A stretch of DNA of 64,000 nucleotides, taken from NCBI GenBank assembly GCA_030386875.1, contig CM059568.1:24980120-25044119 (forward strand), in the 5' to 3' direction. The notes beneath the pieces were generated by a model. That model searched no databases. It was given only the letters and a program-made list of their open reading frames with translations, and had not been told where the DNA came from. Shown here piece by piece: positions 41,472 through 53,330 of this stretch (position 1 is its first letter; every line of letters starts with the position of its first letter). The DNA is from Morinoia aosen (lineage: Eukaryota; Arthropoda; Malacostraca; Amphipoda; Talitridae). A program made the translations under genes and the position numbers.

Positions 41472-42993
41472 GGAGACCGTCTGGGTAGAAATCAGGATAT
41501 GTGTTGATTTTCTGTTTTTATATGCATCTTATAGAGGATTTTCTTGCGCTTCCATTGGTACTTTCCGTTTACGTCTACTCCATATAGTGCGCCCACCAGA
41601 GGGGGGGGGAAACGATGGGGGTTGAGTGACCTTGAACCCTCCCCCCTCATTATTGGGGGTCAATTGAGCGTGTTTCTCTGCGGGAATGGCATTATAGTTC
41701 GTTAATGGGCTACTCAAAGTGCTTCCATTATTCAAATGAAACATTCTAATGAGAAGTAGATATTTTTTATGATTTTTGACAATTTCAGAATTTAGCTGTT
41801 CTGCAGTACCTATGATAATGAAGCTGGAGACCGTCTTGATAGAAATCGGGATATGTGTTGATTTTCTGTTTTTATATGCATCTTATAGAGGATTTTCTTG
41901 CGCTTCCATTGGTACTTTCCTTTTACGTCTACTCCGAAAAGTGCGCCCACCAGAGAGGGGGGAAAGCGATGGGGGTGGAGTGACCTTGAACCCTCCCCCC
42001 CTCATTATTGGGGGTCAATTGAGCGTGTTTCTCTGCGGGAATGGCATTATAGTTCGTTAATGGGCTACTAAAAGTGCTTCCATTATTCAAATGAAACATT
42101 CTAATGATGAGTAGATATTTTTTTATAATTTTTGACAATTTCAGAATTTAGCTGTTCTGCCCTATCTATGATACCGCAGCTTTCCTTCATAGCTCGATGA
42201 CAGCTGCAGTATCATAGCTACAGCAGTGGCGAGCACACCAATCCAAAGGGCTTGAAAAGAGGTATAAAACAAAGGAGTTGAATAGACAAAAAACGTATTT
42301 TGGTGAAAAAAATTAAAATTGAAAATTTTTTTTTGTCAAGAAATACACCCATTCCCTTTTGTTGTTTATTTTTTCCCAGAGTTACAGAGCTACAGCAATG
42401 TAAATTATATTAATCAAAAGGGCTTGAAAAGAGCTACAAACGCTCAAGAGTTCATTGTAGAAAACCCTGTAGTTCAAAAGATAAAAAGAAATTTTTTTTT
42501 GTGAAAAAACACGTTTTTCTGGAAACTTGATATTGGTTTCTCAAATCTATCTCCTTCCACAATTTTAGAGCTACAAGAACGGTTTATATACCATTCGATA
42601 GGGCTTAGCAAGGTGTATCCATAAGCAATAGCATTTTTTGATATATTTATTGTTTTGAAAATTACACCACATGAAAAAAAATGAAAAATATTTAATTTTT
42701 TTTTCAATTCCCAAAATCCACAAAAAGAAGTTATCAAAATTCCCTATTGCTTATGGTTATATAGACCTATAAGCAATCTAAAAACGAAATACTGGTTCTG
42801 TAACTTCAAAATTGTAGAAGGAGATAGATTTTACATAACCCCCTTATTTTATCACATTTTTCAAAAAAAAAGTGCAGCTACAAAAATTTTGTCGAAATAA
42901 CAAATGATCTTTGCATCATTTCAACCTACTGTGACAATTTCAGAGAAATCCATCCATAAATAACGGACTTTTTTTTTTACCCAGACGGTCTCT
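41472..42993 (-). mobile_element. TTAA-flanked nonautonomous DNA transposon 2
   Basis: TTAA at 41468-41471 and 42994-42997. Inverted ends GGAGACCGTCTGGGTA and AGAGACCGTCTGGGTA. Same family as 27117-28285, in the opposite orientation, but about 350 bases longer because one end is tandemly duplicated (41472-41825 and 41829-42180 both contain AATCNGGATATGTGTTGATT). The empty site is visible in copy A (near 13668-13685). No transposase. Confidence 0.8.
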
Positions 42994-42997
42994 TTAA

Positions 42998-43400
42998 AAA
43001 GTTGTTGACATGCAAATACTTTCCTCTCGCTTTGTGCAAATATTGTATCTCATGGTAATCGTTCAATTCGAATAACATGAATTACATTAAAAATAATTGG
43101 GCTTTTTTTCCATTTTGCACTCCGATAGTAAAAATTTGAAATGTTGAAGAGAACCCAGGAAAAGTTATTTAAATTAGGCAGCACTTGAACCACAATAAAA
43201 TGCAGCTTTTTATGAGTGTACATTTATGACAAAATTAATATAAGATTTTTCCCATAGTAGTGAACTGCATTGAAAATTATATTTGTTTCATGGATGACCT
43301 ACATGAACTGCATCATTAGAAAGTTAAAAATGAAGCGTGAATAATGAAATAAATATGAATGCCTGTGTTCACTCCGATTTTAGAACTATCAGAAGAATCA
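42998..43400 (-). other. distal 5' flank of RING gene copy B
   Basis: Matches copy A flank 13262-13668 inverted. The duplication ends near 43400. Confidence 0.5.
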
Positions 43401-44093
43401 AAGAACTCCAATCCTTACTTCATAACTTCCACAGATCTTATGTTACCTCAGATATTTACAGAGAAAATTTCTGTCTATTCGCTTCTTTGATAACACAAGG
43501 TCTGAATTTCCGCTCGTTGATTCAAGCACCAAAAATACCAGGCTTCATGTAAACTCATTGTTAATATTAGACATGTAAACTCAGTGAATGTACTTCAACA
43601 GCAGGGATTTTAGAAATGAATTTGAAAAGGAGGGAATCTAAAGATCCGAGGCTGTGTGGGTGCTTTCTACACAGCTGAAAGTAGAAATATATTTTTTCAA
43701 CACGACCGGAAATAAAATAAAATTGATCAATTAATGAAAAATTTACAGTAAGCATATAAACTTTATAAACTAAACTGTTAACCTCATTTTTGACCGGCTT
43801 ATCTGATATCTAGAGATAGATGGAGACCGATTCGTCTGCTGGTTGTCTCCATTGGCCTGCTGGTAATGGTTAGAAGGTTTAGCTTTAATCGACTGTGTCT
43901 TCACTTAACTCGCCTGTTGAAGAAATAGATAAAGTCATTTTATGATGTTTTCAGCGCCGTTAGTAAATGACAGCCATGTAAATGATCTGAGGTTTGATGA
44001 AAGGTTTCAGGATTGATAACACTGTAAATTTCGCCAAACTGTTCATGTTGAACACTATCTCGTACATTCGTCAGTAAAATTCCTAGCTTGTAA
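43401..44093 (+). other. unique spacer between RING copy B and the right repeat arm
   Basis: No match elsewhere in the window and no supported gene. Confidence 0.3.
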
Positions 44094-44419
44094 CTTTGAA
44101 ATGTTTCCCAACTCGTGCGCCAAAAAAATCAAAATGTTAACCACTGAATAAATACAGGCCACAAATTCTCGCTTTTTCTCTAATTTCCTTTGTGGTGTCT
44201 TATACTTTTGTAACACTCTGCAGTGCAAAGTGTTACAATAATCTGATATACAATAAAATTAAATACAATGAATAAAATACATTAAATAAAGCGCTCATTA
44301 ATTGTCTCGTTATACTCATTAATAATTTAAATATTGCACTCATTATTTTCGAAGAGTAGCCTCACTTTTTCAACTGAAATTAGATATAAGCCAAAATTAT
44401 ACCATGTGATTAGAAAGCG

Positions 44420-45410
44420 TAGAACAAAGTTACTGTTTCAACCCAAAGAAGATATTAAAAATAACATTCCATTATGATCGTCATTAATGAATCATGAGAA
44501 TGTAATGAAGTGTCGTGACAAATCAAATCCCTCGATTGCGTAATAGTTGATCTCATCCACGACATGTTCTTGTCGATTTCAATTTAAAAACTTCCGGTTT
44601 CATTTGTTTGCAGCGGTTTTCGAGCTGCACGACGTCTTATTTGAAATCATTCAGCGTGTGATGCTGCTTGCGTCTTCACATGCTCTGCTACATGCACAGC
44701 TGGTCTCACGGAGCAGGTTCCTTGTGATGAAGTGCATTCAGAAAATGAACCAACTTGACTTAAATCGCAATCCGAAAATAATATCATTGCTGTTGAAGTG
44801 AATTTGTCCTCTGGAGAAAGAGACAAATTATTCGCGCAAATGCATGAAAACTCACTCAATCTCTCATAAAGTGACGAATGTATCACAGGGTCGCCCAAGC
44901 GACCACGGGTTACGTGTCATTGAGAAAATATCGCATACATTGAATAATTCAGAACAATAATCAGATGCAGTCGCAACTACTACAATAAACCTCAGCTTCA
45001 TTCTCTGTCTCCACAGGGCAAATTCACTTCAACAGCAGTGATATTATTTTCGGATTGCACCTCAAGTCGAGTTGGTTGAATTTCTGAATGCATATCAGCA
45101 CGAGCAGCCTCCTTCATGAGACCAGCTGTGCATGTAGCAGCGCATGTGTGGACGCAAGCAGCATCACACGCTCAATGATTTCACATTCGTCGTCGGGCAA
45201 CTTAAAAAATGCTGCTAACTAATGAAACCATAAGTTTTCATATTGAAAATCGGCAAGAACAGCTCAAGAATGTGACCAACTAATACTCAATCGAGTGATT
45301 AGATTTGTCATAACATTTCGTAGCATTGTCACTATTCGTTGATTGCTGATATCAATAGAACGTTGTTTTACCATCTCCGTAAGACTGTATAGGTCGAGAC
45401 AATAACGATC
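44420..45410 (+). repeat. foldback segment, right copy
   Basis: Inverted sub-arms about 44420-44830 and 45005-45410 around a loop of roughly 175 bases. This is the uninterrupted form of 26755-28850. Confidence 0.7.
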
Positions 45411-46099
45411 ATTCTTCATGATTTGTCAACTCTATTTAAAGCTTCATATTTTACAACATCTTCTCTCGACGTGTAATATTGAGGAAATAACAATTCGAAT
45501 TTTGCCAAAACTCAGGAAACTACGGACGTAGTTTTATTTTTAGGTCGATGAAACATGCATAGATGTTTTACCAATGAAAGAATGTTGAGTCTTTTGTTTT
45601 AAAGAATAAATTCCATGTAACCTCAAAACAATGATTGCACACACAAATTTCTCTCTAAGAAATCAGCATTTCTGAAATCGCTGAGCCTCCAAAATTTTTC
45701 GCATTGTCATCTCAAATTGGCCTCACCAAATACTATTGAAGCTGAATTATGTAACGCTATGTGAGTCGGATTGAGCTTTGTTCAATACAGACAGTTGATT
45801 ACGAATAATAATAATGGCAATAATGTAACACTTGACTCCACGCCGCACCTCCGTATTACGTTCACGTAATTTAGCTCATTCCAGTGCGCTGTGTACATCT
45901 CACACGGTTTTTCAAAGCATTCCGTGTAATAACAAAGCATTATATTTGGATATTGATTATAATTGATCAAAAAAGTGAAGCAATAGTTACTGAATAAAAA
46001 TGATTCGTGAAAGATTTTGCGAGCCGTGCGCTTATTCTTGCCTTCATTGTCTTAGTCATGGGGTTTATCTTGATATCTTGATGTCTCCGTCTCGCAGTC
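45411..46099 (+). other. region upstream of Ty3-like copy 3 promoter (candidate U3)
   Basis: No gene. If an LTR is present it would run from TGTTTCCCAACTCG near 44103 to ...CTGAACA at 46225, about 2.1 kb including the foldback. No second copy was found to confirm it. Confidence 0.35.
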
Positions 46100-46107
46100 T
46101 ATATAAG
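46100..46107 (+). promoter_or_regulatory. TATA box of Ty3-like copy 3
   Basis: TCTATATAAGGCG, same as copy 2. Start site probably about 30 bases downstream. Confidence 0.55.
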
Positions 46108-46224
46108 GCGATTTTACCTGTCGGTTGACGCTCAATCGATGATAATCGTTCTACCTGTTACCGGCCTCGATTCTCTCCAGTAAAAGCCTCCACCAAGACA
46201 TCTTCGAGTTTCACTGCCCTGAAC

Positions 46225-46245
46225 ATTTGGTGCCGCAGTCTGGTG
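46225..46245 (+). promoter_or_regulatory. candidate LTR end and primer-binding site, copy 3
   Basis: CTGAACA-TT-TGGTGCCGCAGTC. CA terminus, two bases, then TGG. An AATAAA word lies further downstream (46674-46679), which would be unusual if this were the LTR end, so the assignment is tentative. Confidence 0.4.
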
Positions 46246-46366
46246 TGATTTTACGACTCCGTGTGTAATTTTCCAAATCTAAAAGAAGATAAGGAGATTT
46301 TACCGAAGAAAGAAGATTGAAGTTGCTCCTGTGCTGAAGAGTTGCAGAACTTCCGATACATCTTCA

Positions 46367-46597
46367 ATGACTGGCAGCAACGATAACCAGATTTGGCAGC
46401 CGCGCCCTTCTGTACTTGTGTTTGGATTCAAAATTCCGTTGGAGGCGCTGTTAGAATCTTATTCGCAGTTTACCATCTGATTAGATATCGGTTCCCCTTT
46501 TTGCACCCGTGTGTTGCTATACAAGGCAGGAGAAGACATCGAAATTGTTTTTGAAGTTACCTTTGGAGCCGCAGCCCCAGCGACGAGAAATAAGTGA
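46367..46597 (+). pseudogene. small ORF upstream of gag, copy 3 (one stop)
   Basis: 77 codons from ATG 46367 to TGA 46595-46597, same length as copy 2. One internal TGA near codon 38 replaces the Trp of copy 2 (FTIWLNIGS). Otherwise well conserved. An AATAAA follows at 46674. Confidence 0.6.
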
Positions 46598-47378
46598 AAT
46601 AACAACTTTTTGAGTGAACGATAACTTTGAGTGTTGATATATTACAACGAACAAAGAGTGACACTCTAAATTAAATAAACTGTTGCAGTGATTAGTGATT
46701 GCTACGAAATGTCAATCTACTCAGCCCACGACCGCGTCTTACGGCATCGTCTCACGACATCGTTTAGCAGCGGCATCCTACTCTGCAGCACGACGTTTTT
46801 CAGTTAAGTGATTTCTTGGGTGGAATTCTTGCGTGAGCGAGTGCAACTGTACCGAGAACGTAAGCAAAGGCAGCTCGAGTTTTGTTTTGAGTAGTTTTTT
46901 CTCGGTCGGCTAATGCCGCGCGTAGCAACAATAACCGCATTGCGGGTCTGCAGTCTGCATTGAGCAAAGCTCTGATTCAGTTACATCGTAGAAGTAGTGG
47001 AAGGCGGAGTGTGACGCTCGATCGTTCGTTGGATTACCGGGGTAAAGCACCACTCGTTCTATTTACAGCGTGGAAATATGTTCCAGAGTGAGTGTAACTT
47101 TGTTTTGTTGTGATTTGTAGTGTTGGTAAAAGAGTTCAGGTGTTTTATTGTGTTTTTCTGGAGTTCTGGAGTTTTTCCAAGGTTTTTCTGGAGTTTTGAT
47201 TGTTTCAAGTTTTTCGAGTAAATTGCAGAGTGAGAGGCAGTGAGGAAATTGATCGTGTATTTGTTTTGATCGTGTATTTTTATAGCGTATATTATTGGAA
47301 TTTAGAAGTGTGTTTTTGAATGTTGTGTAATATCGGTAATGTGGAATTTAGAATTTTAATAATGTGTTAATATTACCC

Positions 47379-48701
47379 ATGTCGGATACATCTGATTCCG
47401 AGGAATACATACGATCAGAGACGATAAAATCTAAAAGTGGTAGGATCAGCGTTCCGCGATTTACTGCTACCCAAAATACAACCATGACTAGTCCTGCGGG
47501 CGCCACTGCGCCAGGTACGAGTGCTAGTGCTAGTAGTGCTAGTGATAGGACTTTGTTGGCAAGAAAAATTGCGGCAAATATGCCTAGAGCTGGTACCATA
47601 CTATCAAACGCGGAGATACTCGTTTTTCGGGGCCGACGTAGACAAAATGACCCAGAGTTCCTTGAAAATAAAAGTTGGAGCACTCACATAATGAATTTGA
47701 AAGCTAACATGTCTCTTCTGCCAGACGTGAGTAGTGATGATAGCAAAAAATAGCTTTTTGTTCGGTCTGCTAATAAACAAGTAGGAGATTTTAATTCCGT
47801 AGTAACGAAATTTGTAAACTCGGATTCAAATTATACTTTCGAGGAGGTTATTAAAATTTTGGATGATATCTACGTATGCAGGGGTGAAAAGTCAATTCAC
47901 GCCCTTGCATGCGATCTAAATGAGTTACAGTTGGTACGCAATGATGCTTTTGCAGCTGAACTAGTCACAGCTTTTGCAAAAATACTTAAATTGTCTGAGA
48001 ATATTTTAAATTCAAACACCCTGGGTTGGCAGCGTCATCCTTACTACCACGCTTGTGCAACTCAGGCTGAACTCAAACGATTCGTTGCAGACAGCATTGT
48101 TTACAGTCTCGCATTAACCATTTTGGGTCCTTTGTTGGACGAATCCTTCTCGAAAAAAGTTTTTGAATGTCAGTTTAGTACTTCGGAGGAACTCCTAGCA
48201 CGTTTAATAGCTGCTGTTAGGAGTCAAGATGAGATAAAGAAAATCCTTGCGGTCCAGTACCCAGTCCGATACGAAAATGAAAATTATTTGGCAGATTTGA
48301 CAAGTGGTCTTGATGAATGCGTTGAGGCGCATGACTCTTTTCATGAGAGTGAAGTTTTCTACGGGAATTTCGGGAACTACCGTAGGAATCGTGCAGGACA
48401 ACGTAGGACTACTCCAAGACCCTGGTTGCGAAGTCCTCGCGGAAGAGCGAGGGAATTTAGTGGTTACGTAGGAGATAGAGGAATAGGTTCCATGGAGTGC
48501 AATACTGTGCGGACAGACAGTAGTTCTGGTAGTTCTAGTCAAGCTTCAGGGCACTTTGTGGGAACTAAAAAACGAGGTTTTCCTTTCTGTAATTCATGTT
48601 CTATGGTCGGAAATTTTGAGTGTAGATCTCAGAGAGGTCAGTTTAATGCAAGAGGAAATAGCCGGTCTGGATATTCGCTTGTGAAGGTGCACATTTGGTG
48701 A
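47379..48701 (+). pseudogene. gag of Ty3-like copy 3
   Basis: ATG 47379 (MSDTSDSEEYIRSETIKSKS), 1323 bases, identical length to copy 2 gag. One in-frame TAG at 47751-47753 after SSDDSKK. The rest (ILDDIYVCRGEKSIHALACD, ILGPLLDESFSKKVFECQFS, RAREFSGYVGDRG) is open. The knuckle lies in the -1 frame directly after (FACEGAHLVKNC). Confidence 0.8.
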
Positions 48702-48834
48702 AAAATTGTAGAGCTTCGGGAAGTGAAATTAGGAGTTTCAAGGCTTATCTACGCAGTCGTAACATAAACAGAGGTAGCCAATCGCGTGGTAGGAGTGAGG
48801 TACATTGTGCAGATTCCGAGCCTGATGCTCGGGA

Positions 48835-48841
48835 TTTTTTA
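48835..48841 (+). promoter_or_regulatory. -1 ribosomal frameshift heptamer TTTTTTA (copy 3)
   Basis: Codons GAT TTT TTA in the knuckle frame, stop TAG three codons later; -1 frame AGA GGA GTA GGA opens into protease. Phase is canonical. A downstream stimulatory fold was not assessed. Confidence 0.6.
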
Positions 48842-49692
48842 GAGGAGTAGGAACAGGTAAAGGTAGCAGTGAGAACGAGGTTGAAATTGAGCCCGAGAGA
48901 AAGGACAGCGCTCCCGTAAAACCTAAAGCTGTTGTCGAAATTCCAGATACACCCGAGACAAACAAATTTGAATCCTCCATTGATCCGTTGTTCAAGTGTG
49001 AAAATATGTACAAATAACTGCAATACGAAGAGCTTGCAGATAACAGGCAACAACAAAACAAAGCTGTAGAGGCTTACTTCTCCACTAGTGTTGTGAGGGG
49101 CAATTTCAATAAAAAAGGCACTGGTTTGGTTGCTTTTAGAAAATCTAATAAACCTACAATAATTTTAAATAATAATGATCAGTATTTAAGTGCCCTGTTA
49201 GATAGCGGTTCCGAAAAATGCTTGATAAGTCACAAGCAGGTCAAGCACCTGAATAAAGAGGTTAAGCCGAGTCGCCTGACTGTGAAAGGGATCAATAGTA
49301 GAAGTAACGTCAACGGAGAAGTCGATTTGACTATTTCAATTCCAGGTACTAACAGAGTACTAAAAACTAGTGCTGTGATCGTTAAAGAGGCAAAATTTAA
49401 TTACGTTCTTATTTTAGGACGTGATGTGCTGAGTGACGCCGTCATTAATTTTAAAAACGGAACACTCGTTTGGGAAGGTGTTACTGTACCATTTTATGAA
49501 TTAAATGTGGAACCGGCACTAAGTAGAGAAGTTGTGATGAAAAATATCGTGAACAGCGACTGTCTGTTGTCTGACGTTGTGGTTGCCAGGAAAAGCAACG
49601 GAGCTAGTTACCGCGCAAAAAATAGTAGCTGCAGAGAAAAGAAAAAACCGTGGCCGCGAGTGAAGCGAGGCAGAGCGGAGGGCCGCTGGTAG
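48842..49692 (+). pseudogene. Ty3-like aspartic protease region (copy 3)
   Basis: Open in the -1 frame through GTGKGSSENEVEIEPERK. One TAA near 49016 (CENMYK-stop) is private to this copy. Protease motifs LSALLDSGSEKCLISH and YVLILGRDVL are intact. Ends RGRAEGRW then stop, as in copy 2. Confidence 0.8.
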
Positions 49693-49989
49693 TTCAATGC
49701 ACTCAGGTGGAGGTGCCCAGTAACTCTATGAAGTTGTTGTACGGGTTTGTTAATAAAGCAATACCCGGAGAGTATTTGATTACGAAAAGGTGTTTTGAAA
49801 ATGGTACCCTTCTGGCAGAGTCGATTGTTCATGTCGGGGAAGACGGCGTGGTCCCTGTGATGATTTTAAATGCACAAGAAGGTGCTGTGAACTTTAGCGA
49901 GAATTCAATGCTGTGCAATGTGGAATTAATTGCAGCTGATGAGATTGAGAACGAAATTTATATCACTAGCGTAGAAACAGCACTTAGAG
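49650..49989 (+). pseudogene. pol segment between protease and RT (copy 3, truncated)
   Basis: MAASEARQSGGPLVVQCTQV onward; follows copy 2 as far as EIYITSVETALRD, then homology ends. It is open where copy 2 has TGA (TCA here). Confidence 0.6.
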
Positions 49990-50017
49990 ACTGTTCTATA
50001 GTGACGCTCGACGTCAC

Positions 50018-50349
50018 TTGTTTTTCGTCGATGTATTTACTTATGAGCCTAGGTAGATCACCGATTTCTTGGCAAGGATATTGACATAGTTGTTTTCTTT
50101 TGTAGTGCTCTCATTTTTGATTGCTGCTTTTAAGGAATTGTAATTCCATTGTGAAGACGATTGTGTTTTAAGCTGGTGAGTTACTGCAGGAAGGAGGCAG
50201 TGCCCATCGGCTTTGGTAGGAAGCAGCTTCACTTTCAATGATCGTTTTAATTCATCCATGGTGGTGCTGACGAGTGAGTACATGGGGCTTGAGTCATATT
50301 TAGGCAGACTTTCAGCATTACCAAACGAGAGTTGTTTGGATTTCTTGTT
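50018..50349 (-). pseudogene. OTU-like cysteine protease fragment (left arm)
   Basis: In frame with the PLE ORF on the minus strand: LVSTTMDELKRSLKVKLLPT then KADGHCLLPAVTHQL. D-G-x-C is the OTU catalytic Cys motif. Truncated shortly after VNILAKKS, so the catalytic His end is missing in this arm. Homologous region in the right arm runs on to the His. Confidence 0.65.
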
Positions 50350-52633
50350 TTCCTTAGGCTCTGCTATGCGCGTTACTAAGTGGCGAGTGGTCTCTCCACA
50401 ATATGTAGCATTACACTGGCTACATGTATATTTATAATCGACGCAACTTTGTAGAGACTGAGGCATCCTGTCAGTAAACCGGAAGAAACCACCAACACTG
50501 AAGCCATTCCGAAAAATAATTCTTGGATTAAGCTGTGGGTAATATTTGGACAGTAGTAATTTTAATTCTTTCATAACATAGCGACTTAATGCATTTGACA
50601 TATAGTTAACGGATATATATAAAGTTTTTTTCTGCACATCATAATTTGGCATCTTATCCTTGCGGTTACATTCAATGGTTGCACGGAAAAATTTTTCTAC
50701 GACAGAGAGCGGGAAACAGTTACGGCGAAAATAAGAACGCAAAAATTCAAGTCGGGCTGAAAAAGCGTCATACGTTGAACAGATTTTAAAAGCTCTATTT
50801 ACAAGACCAGAAACAAGGTTGCAATTAAAGTTAACATTTATTGCACTATTAAACCTCATTCCCAGACCAGTATTGGTTAATTTGTGATAAACACTTCTTT
50901 TGAAGGAATTTTCACACTTTTCAATGCAGACATCCAAGAAGTTGAGCTTATTTCCCGTTTCTTTTTCATGGGTAAACTTTATAGACGGATGTTTGCTGTT
51001 CAAGTAGTTTAGAAACAAAGTAATATGGCTGGCATCACAAAACAAAAGAAAAGGATCTTCGACATACCTCCTATAATATACTGGTTTAAAAACATCAGGA
51101 CACTCATTCAACCACAGTTGTTCGTAGTGCGAGAGGAAAATATTAGCCAGAGTCGGTGAAACGCACCCTCCCATGGGAGCACCATCTTTTTGCGAATACA
51201 AGTTTCCATCAAATAAAATAAGATTATCTTTTGTACATATTTTTAGTAGTTTGTTGAAGCTCTGCCTGTCGAAACCATGAAAATCGTCTTTGTTAGTAAA
51301 TAATTTTGACAATACTATTTCAATAGTCTCGTCTACCGGGATGTTCGTGAAGAGAGACACAACATCAAAACTAGACATTATATAGTTCTTCTTGGGCATT
51401 GAACAAATTTCGCGCACGAATGAAAACGAGTCCTCTATAGTAAATGCGCTTAACGAAAACGGTGTTAAAAGAGTTACTCGAAACTTAGACAAATTGTAGT
51501 TTGCAGTTCCAATTGTGGAAAGAATTGGTCTCAGAGGAAAGTCTTTCTTGTGAACTTTGGGCAAGCCATACATGATACCAAACTTACTACCGGTAGTCTT
51601 CAAGGTCTTCCTAGCTTCGTCAGAAATAATGCGTTTAGAATACATTATGTCTATGAATCTATTCACTTTATCTTCTACTTTGAACAACGTTTGCTTCAAG
51701 TCACCAGTACAACGGATAAATTTTGTTGAATCTGCTAATATAGTTTGCATTTTTGACAAATAAGAGTAACGAGATAGAATTACCACACCCTTCCCCTTGT
51801 CTGGTCTCGTAACGATAACGCTCTTATCACTCCGCAGAGCTTTGAGAGTTCTAATAGTTGAGCGTTGGTAAGCAGATAAATTACTGCGAAAAGTATAATA
51901 GGAGGTGAAAGCAATATTTCTAATGGTAGACTGGACAAGGTTAACAGAATCAGTATTAATATGATAAATGGAATTATCCCTCAGTGAATTACATAATTTT
52001 TCAAAGGCAAGGAAATGTCGCGCGAGTAACACAGTTTCGCAGGAGGAAAACAAAATATTAAACCAAGGCTAAGTGCACCTTTACCATCAACTGTCAGTAG
52101 TTTATCAGACCTGTTAAAAATCACTTGTTCAGGTTTAAGAGAATCGTACTGCGAAGTTAAGCCTAAAGTGAATAATTTTCTAATGAGCGTTCTAACATAC
52201 ATGACATTTTTCTTTTCTAAACTAGAATTCACGAAGGTCGTAAAATGATTAAAATCCAGCCACGATGTACATTGCTTTAGTTCTTGTCGTGCAGTTCCCA
52301 GTTGTTGGCGTAACGATGTCCGAAGTTTGAGCTTGGCATCTATTTCATTCCTTAAAAGTTTCCTTTGGTAGATACGGTAGCTTTGCCGTTTTGAAGGGCA
52401 CGGTCGTACAGCCTGAAGGGTAGAAACGTCGGAGTGAGGTCATTGGTGAGACAGGTTTCCAGAAATTCGAAGTCTCTGTAGCATTTCTGGAGTTTAGTGC
52501 CAACATTTTCATAGAGGCGAAATAGTTTGAGACCCTCCTGGCCGTATCTTTCCCTAAGAATAGTACTTATCGATTTATCTCTAGGGAAACGTAATCTACA
52601 TAAAAACAGAATTATCAAGGAGGGTAAAAACAT
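50350..52633 (-). pseudogene. Penelope reverse transcriptase, left arm (PLE 2)
   Basis: N-terminal part at 52633-51981 with a frame break near 52360 and another near 52020; then a long open frame. Motifs: TRPDKGKGVVILSR, FGIMYGLPKVHKKDFPLRPI, SFDVVSLFTNIPVDETI, GAPMGGCVSPTLANIFLSHY and catalytic RRYVEDPFLLF, where the first Asp of Y-x-DD is Glu. The GIY-YIG begins (TCSQCNATYCGETTRHLVTR) but switches after RIAEPK to the OTU sequence. An inactive RT is likely. Confidence 0.85.
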
Positions 52634-52665
52634 CTTTCAAGAAGTCATCTTTGTTTAAAAGTAAA

Positions 52666-52695
52666 GCTTTCGAGTACTACTACACTCATCATCAG
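52666..52695 (-). ncRNA. hammerhead ribozyme core (left arm)
   Basis: Minus strand: CTGATGA, stem II GAGT/ACTC with an 8-base loop, CGAAAGC. Same as 53713-53742. Sits between the tail of one PLE copy and the head of the next, as in known PLE terminal repeats. Confidence 0.55.
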
Positions 52696-52766
52696 TATCT
52701 GAAACGGAAAAGAAAAATAAATTTTACATCAGGTATTATAAGAGCACACATGTTAGTGAACAAAAC

Positions 52767-53077
52767 TTAATTAAGAACTTGAAGAGGAACAGATGAATCA
52801 GTTGCGTTTAGTGTTGGTTTAATCTGATGAATGCGGATGCTTTCTAATAATCTTGTATCTGGTCTACTACTGTGCCCTATAATTTCAAAGTTATTCTGAT
52901 TGATTGGGTGACCAGCTAAATGTGCATGATCTCTGATACTACTATGTAATGTTTGGATGGTAGCTCTACCAGTACGTACGGACATGCCCTTATGCTCTGC
53001 TATGCGCGTTACTAAGTGGCGAGTGGTCTCTCCACAATATGTAGCATTACACTGGCTACATGTATATTTATAAACGA
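52767..53077 (-). pseudogene. Penelope GIY-YIG endonuclease tail (left arm, partial copy)
   Basis: CSQCNATYCGETTRHLVTRI then AEHKGMSVRTGRATIQTLH, HAHLAGHPINQNNFEIIGH and LNATDSSVPLQVLN before the stop. This is the natural C-terminus that the full copy lacks. Head-to-tail with PLE 2. Confidence 0.8.
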
Positions 53078-53330
53078 AAAAATTTTCCGTGCAACCATTG
53101 AATGTAACCGCAAGGATAAGATGCCAAATTATGATGTGCAGAAAAAACTGTATATATATCCGTTAACTATATGTCAAATGCATTAAATCGCTATGTTATG
53201 AAAGAATTAAAATTACTACTGTCCAAATATTACCCACAGCTTAATACAAGAATTATTTTTCGCAATTGCTTCAGTGTTGGTAGTTTCTTCCGGTTTACTG
53301 ACAGGATGCCTAAGTCTCTACAAAGTTGCG
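53078..53330 (+). other. centre of the palindrome (single-copy PLE sequence)
   Basis: Belongs to the right half only: encodes the RT-endonuclease linker (FRATIECNRKDKMPNYDVQK). The left arm starts abruptly at 53077. Confidence 0.7.

Larger units (their letters stand above)
44094..49989 (+). repeat. right arm of the large inverted repeat
   Basis: Reverse complement of 22134-28977 plus 37928-38146, lacking BEL and the TTAA element. Starts AACTTTGAAATGTTTCCCAA, shared with the left arm. Ends abruptly within Ty3-like pol at about 49989, where the PLE palindrome begins after some 30 bases. Confidence 0.85.
46230..50018 (+). mobile_element. Ty3-like retroelement copy 3 (5' half)
   Basis: Small ORF, gag, protease and the protease-RT linker on the plus strand, then truncated near 49989 by the PLE palindrome. 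Shares with copy 2 the zinc-knuckle frameshift, the TTTTTTA site and the protease/RT frame break, but has its own private stops. Confidence 0.8.
50018..53077 (-). repeat. left arm of the Penelope palindrome
   Basis: Reverse complement of 53331-56392: OTU fragment, PLE ORF, inter-unit spacer with hammerhead core and the tail of a second PLE copy. Outer end TTTTTCGTCGATGTATTTAC at 50020-50042 pairs with 56375-56395. The spacer between arms is about 250 bases. Confidence 0.85.
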
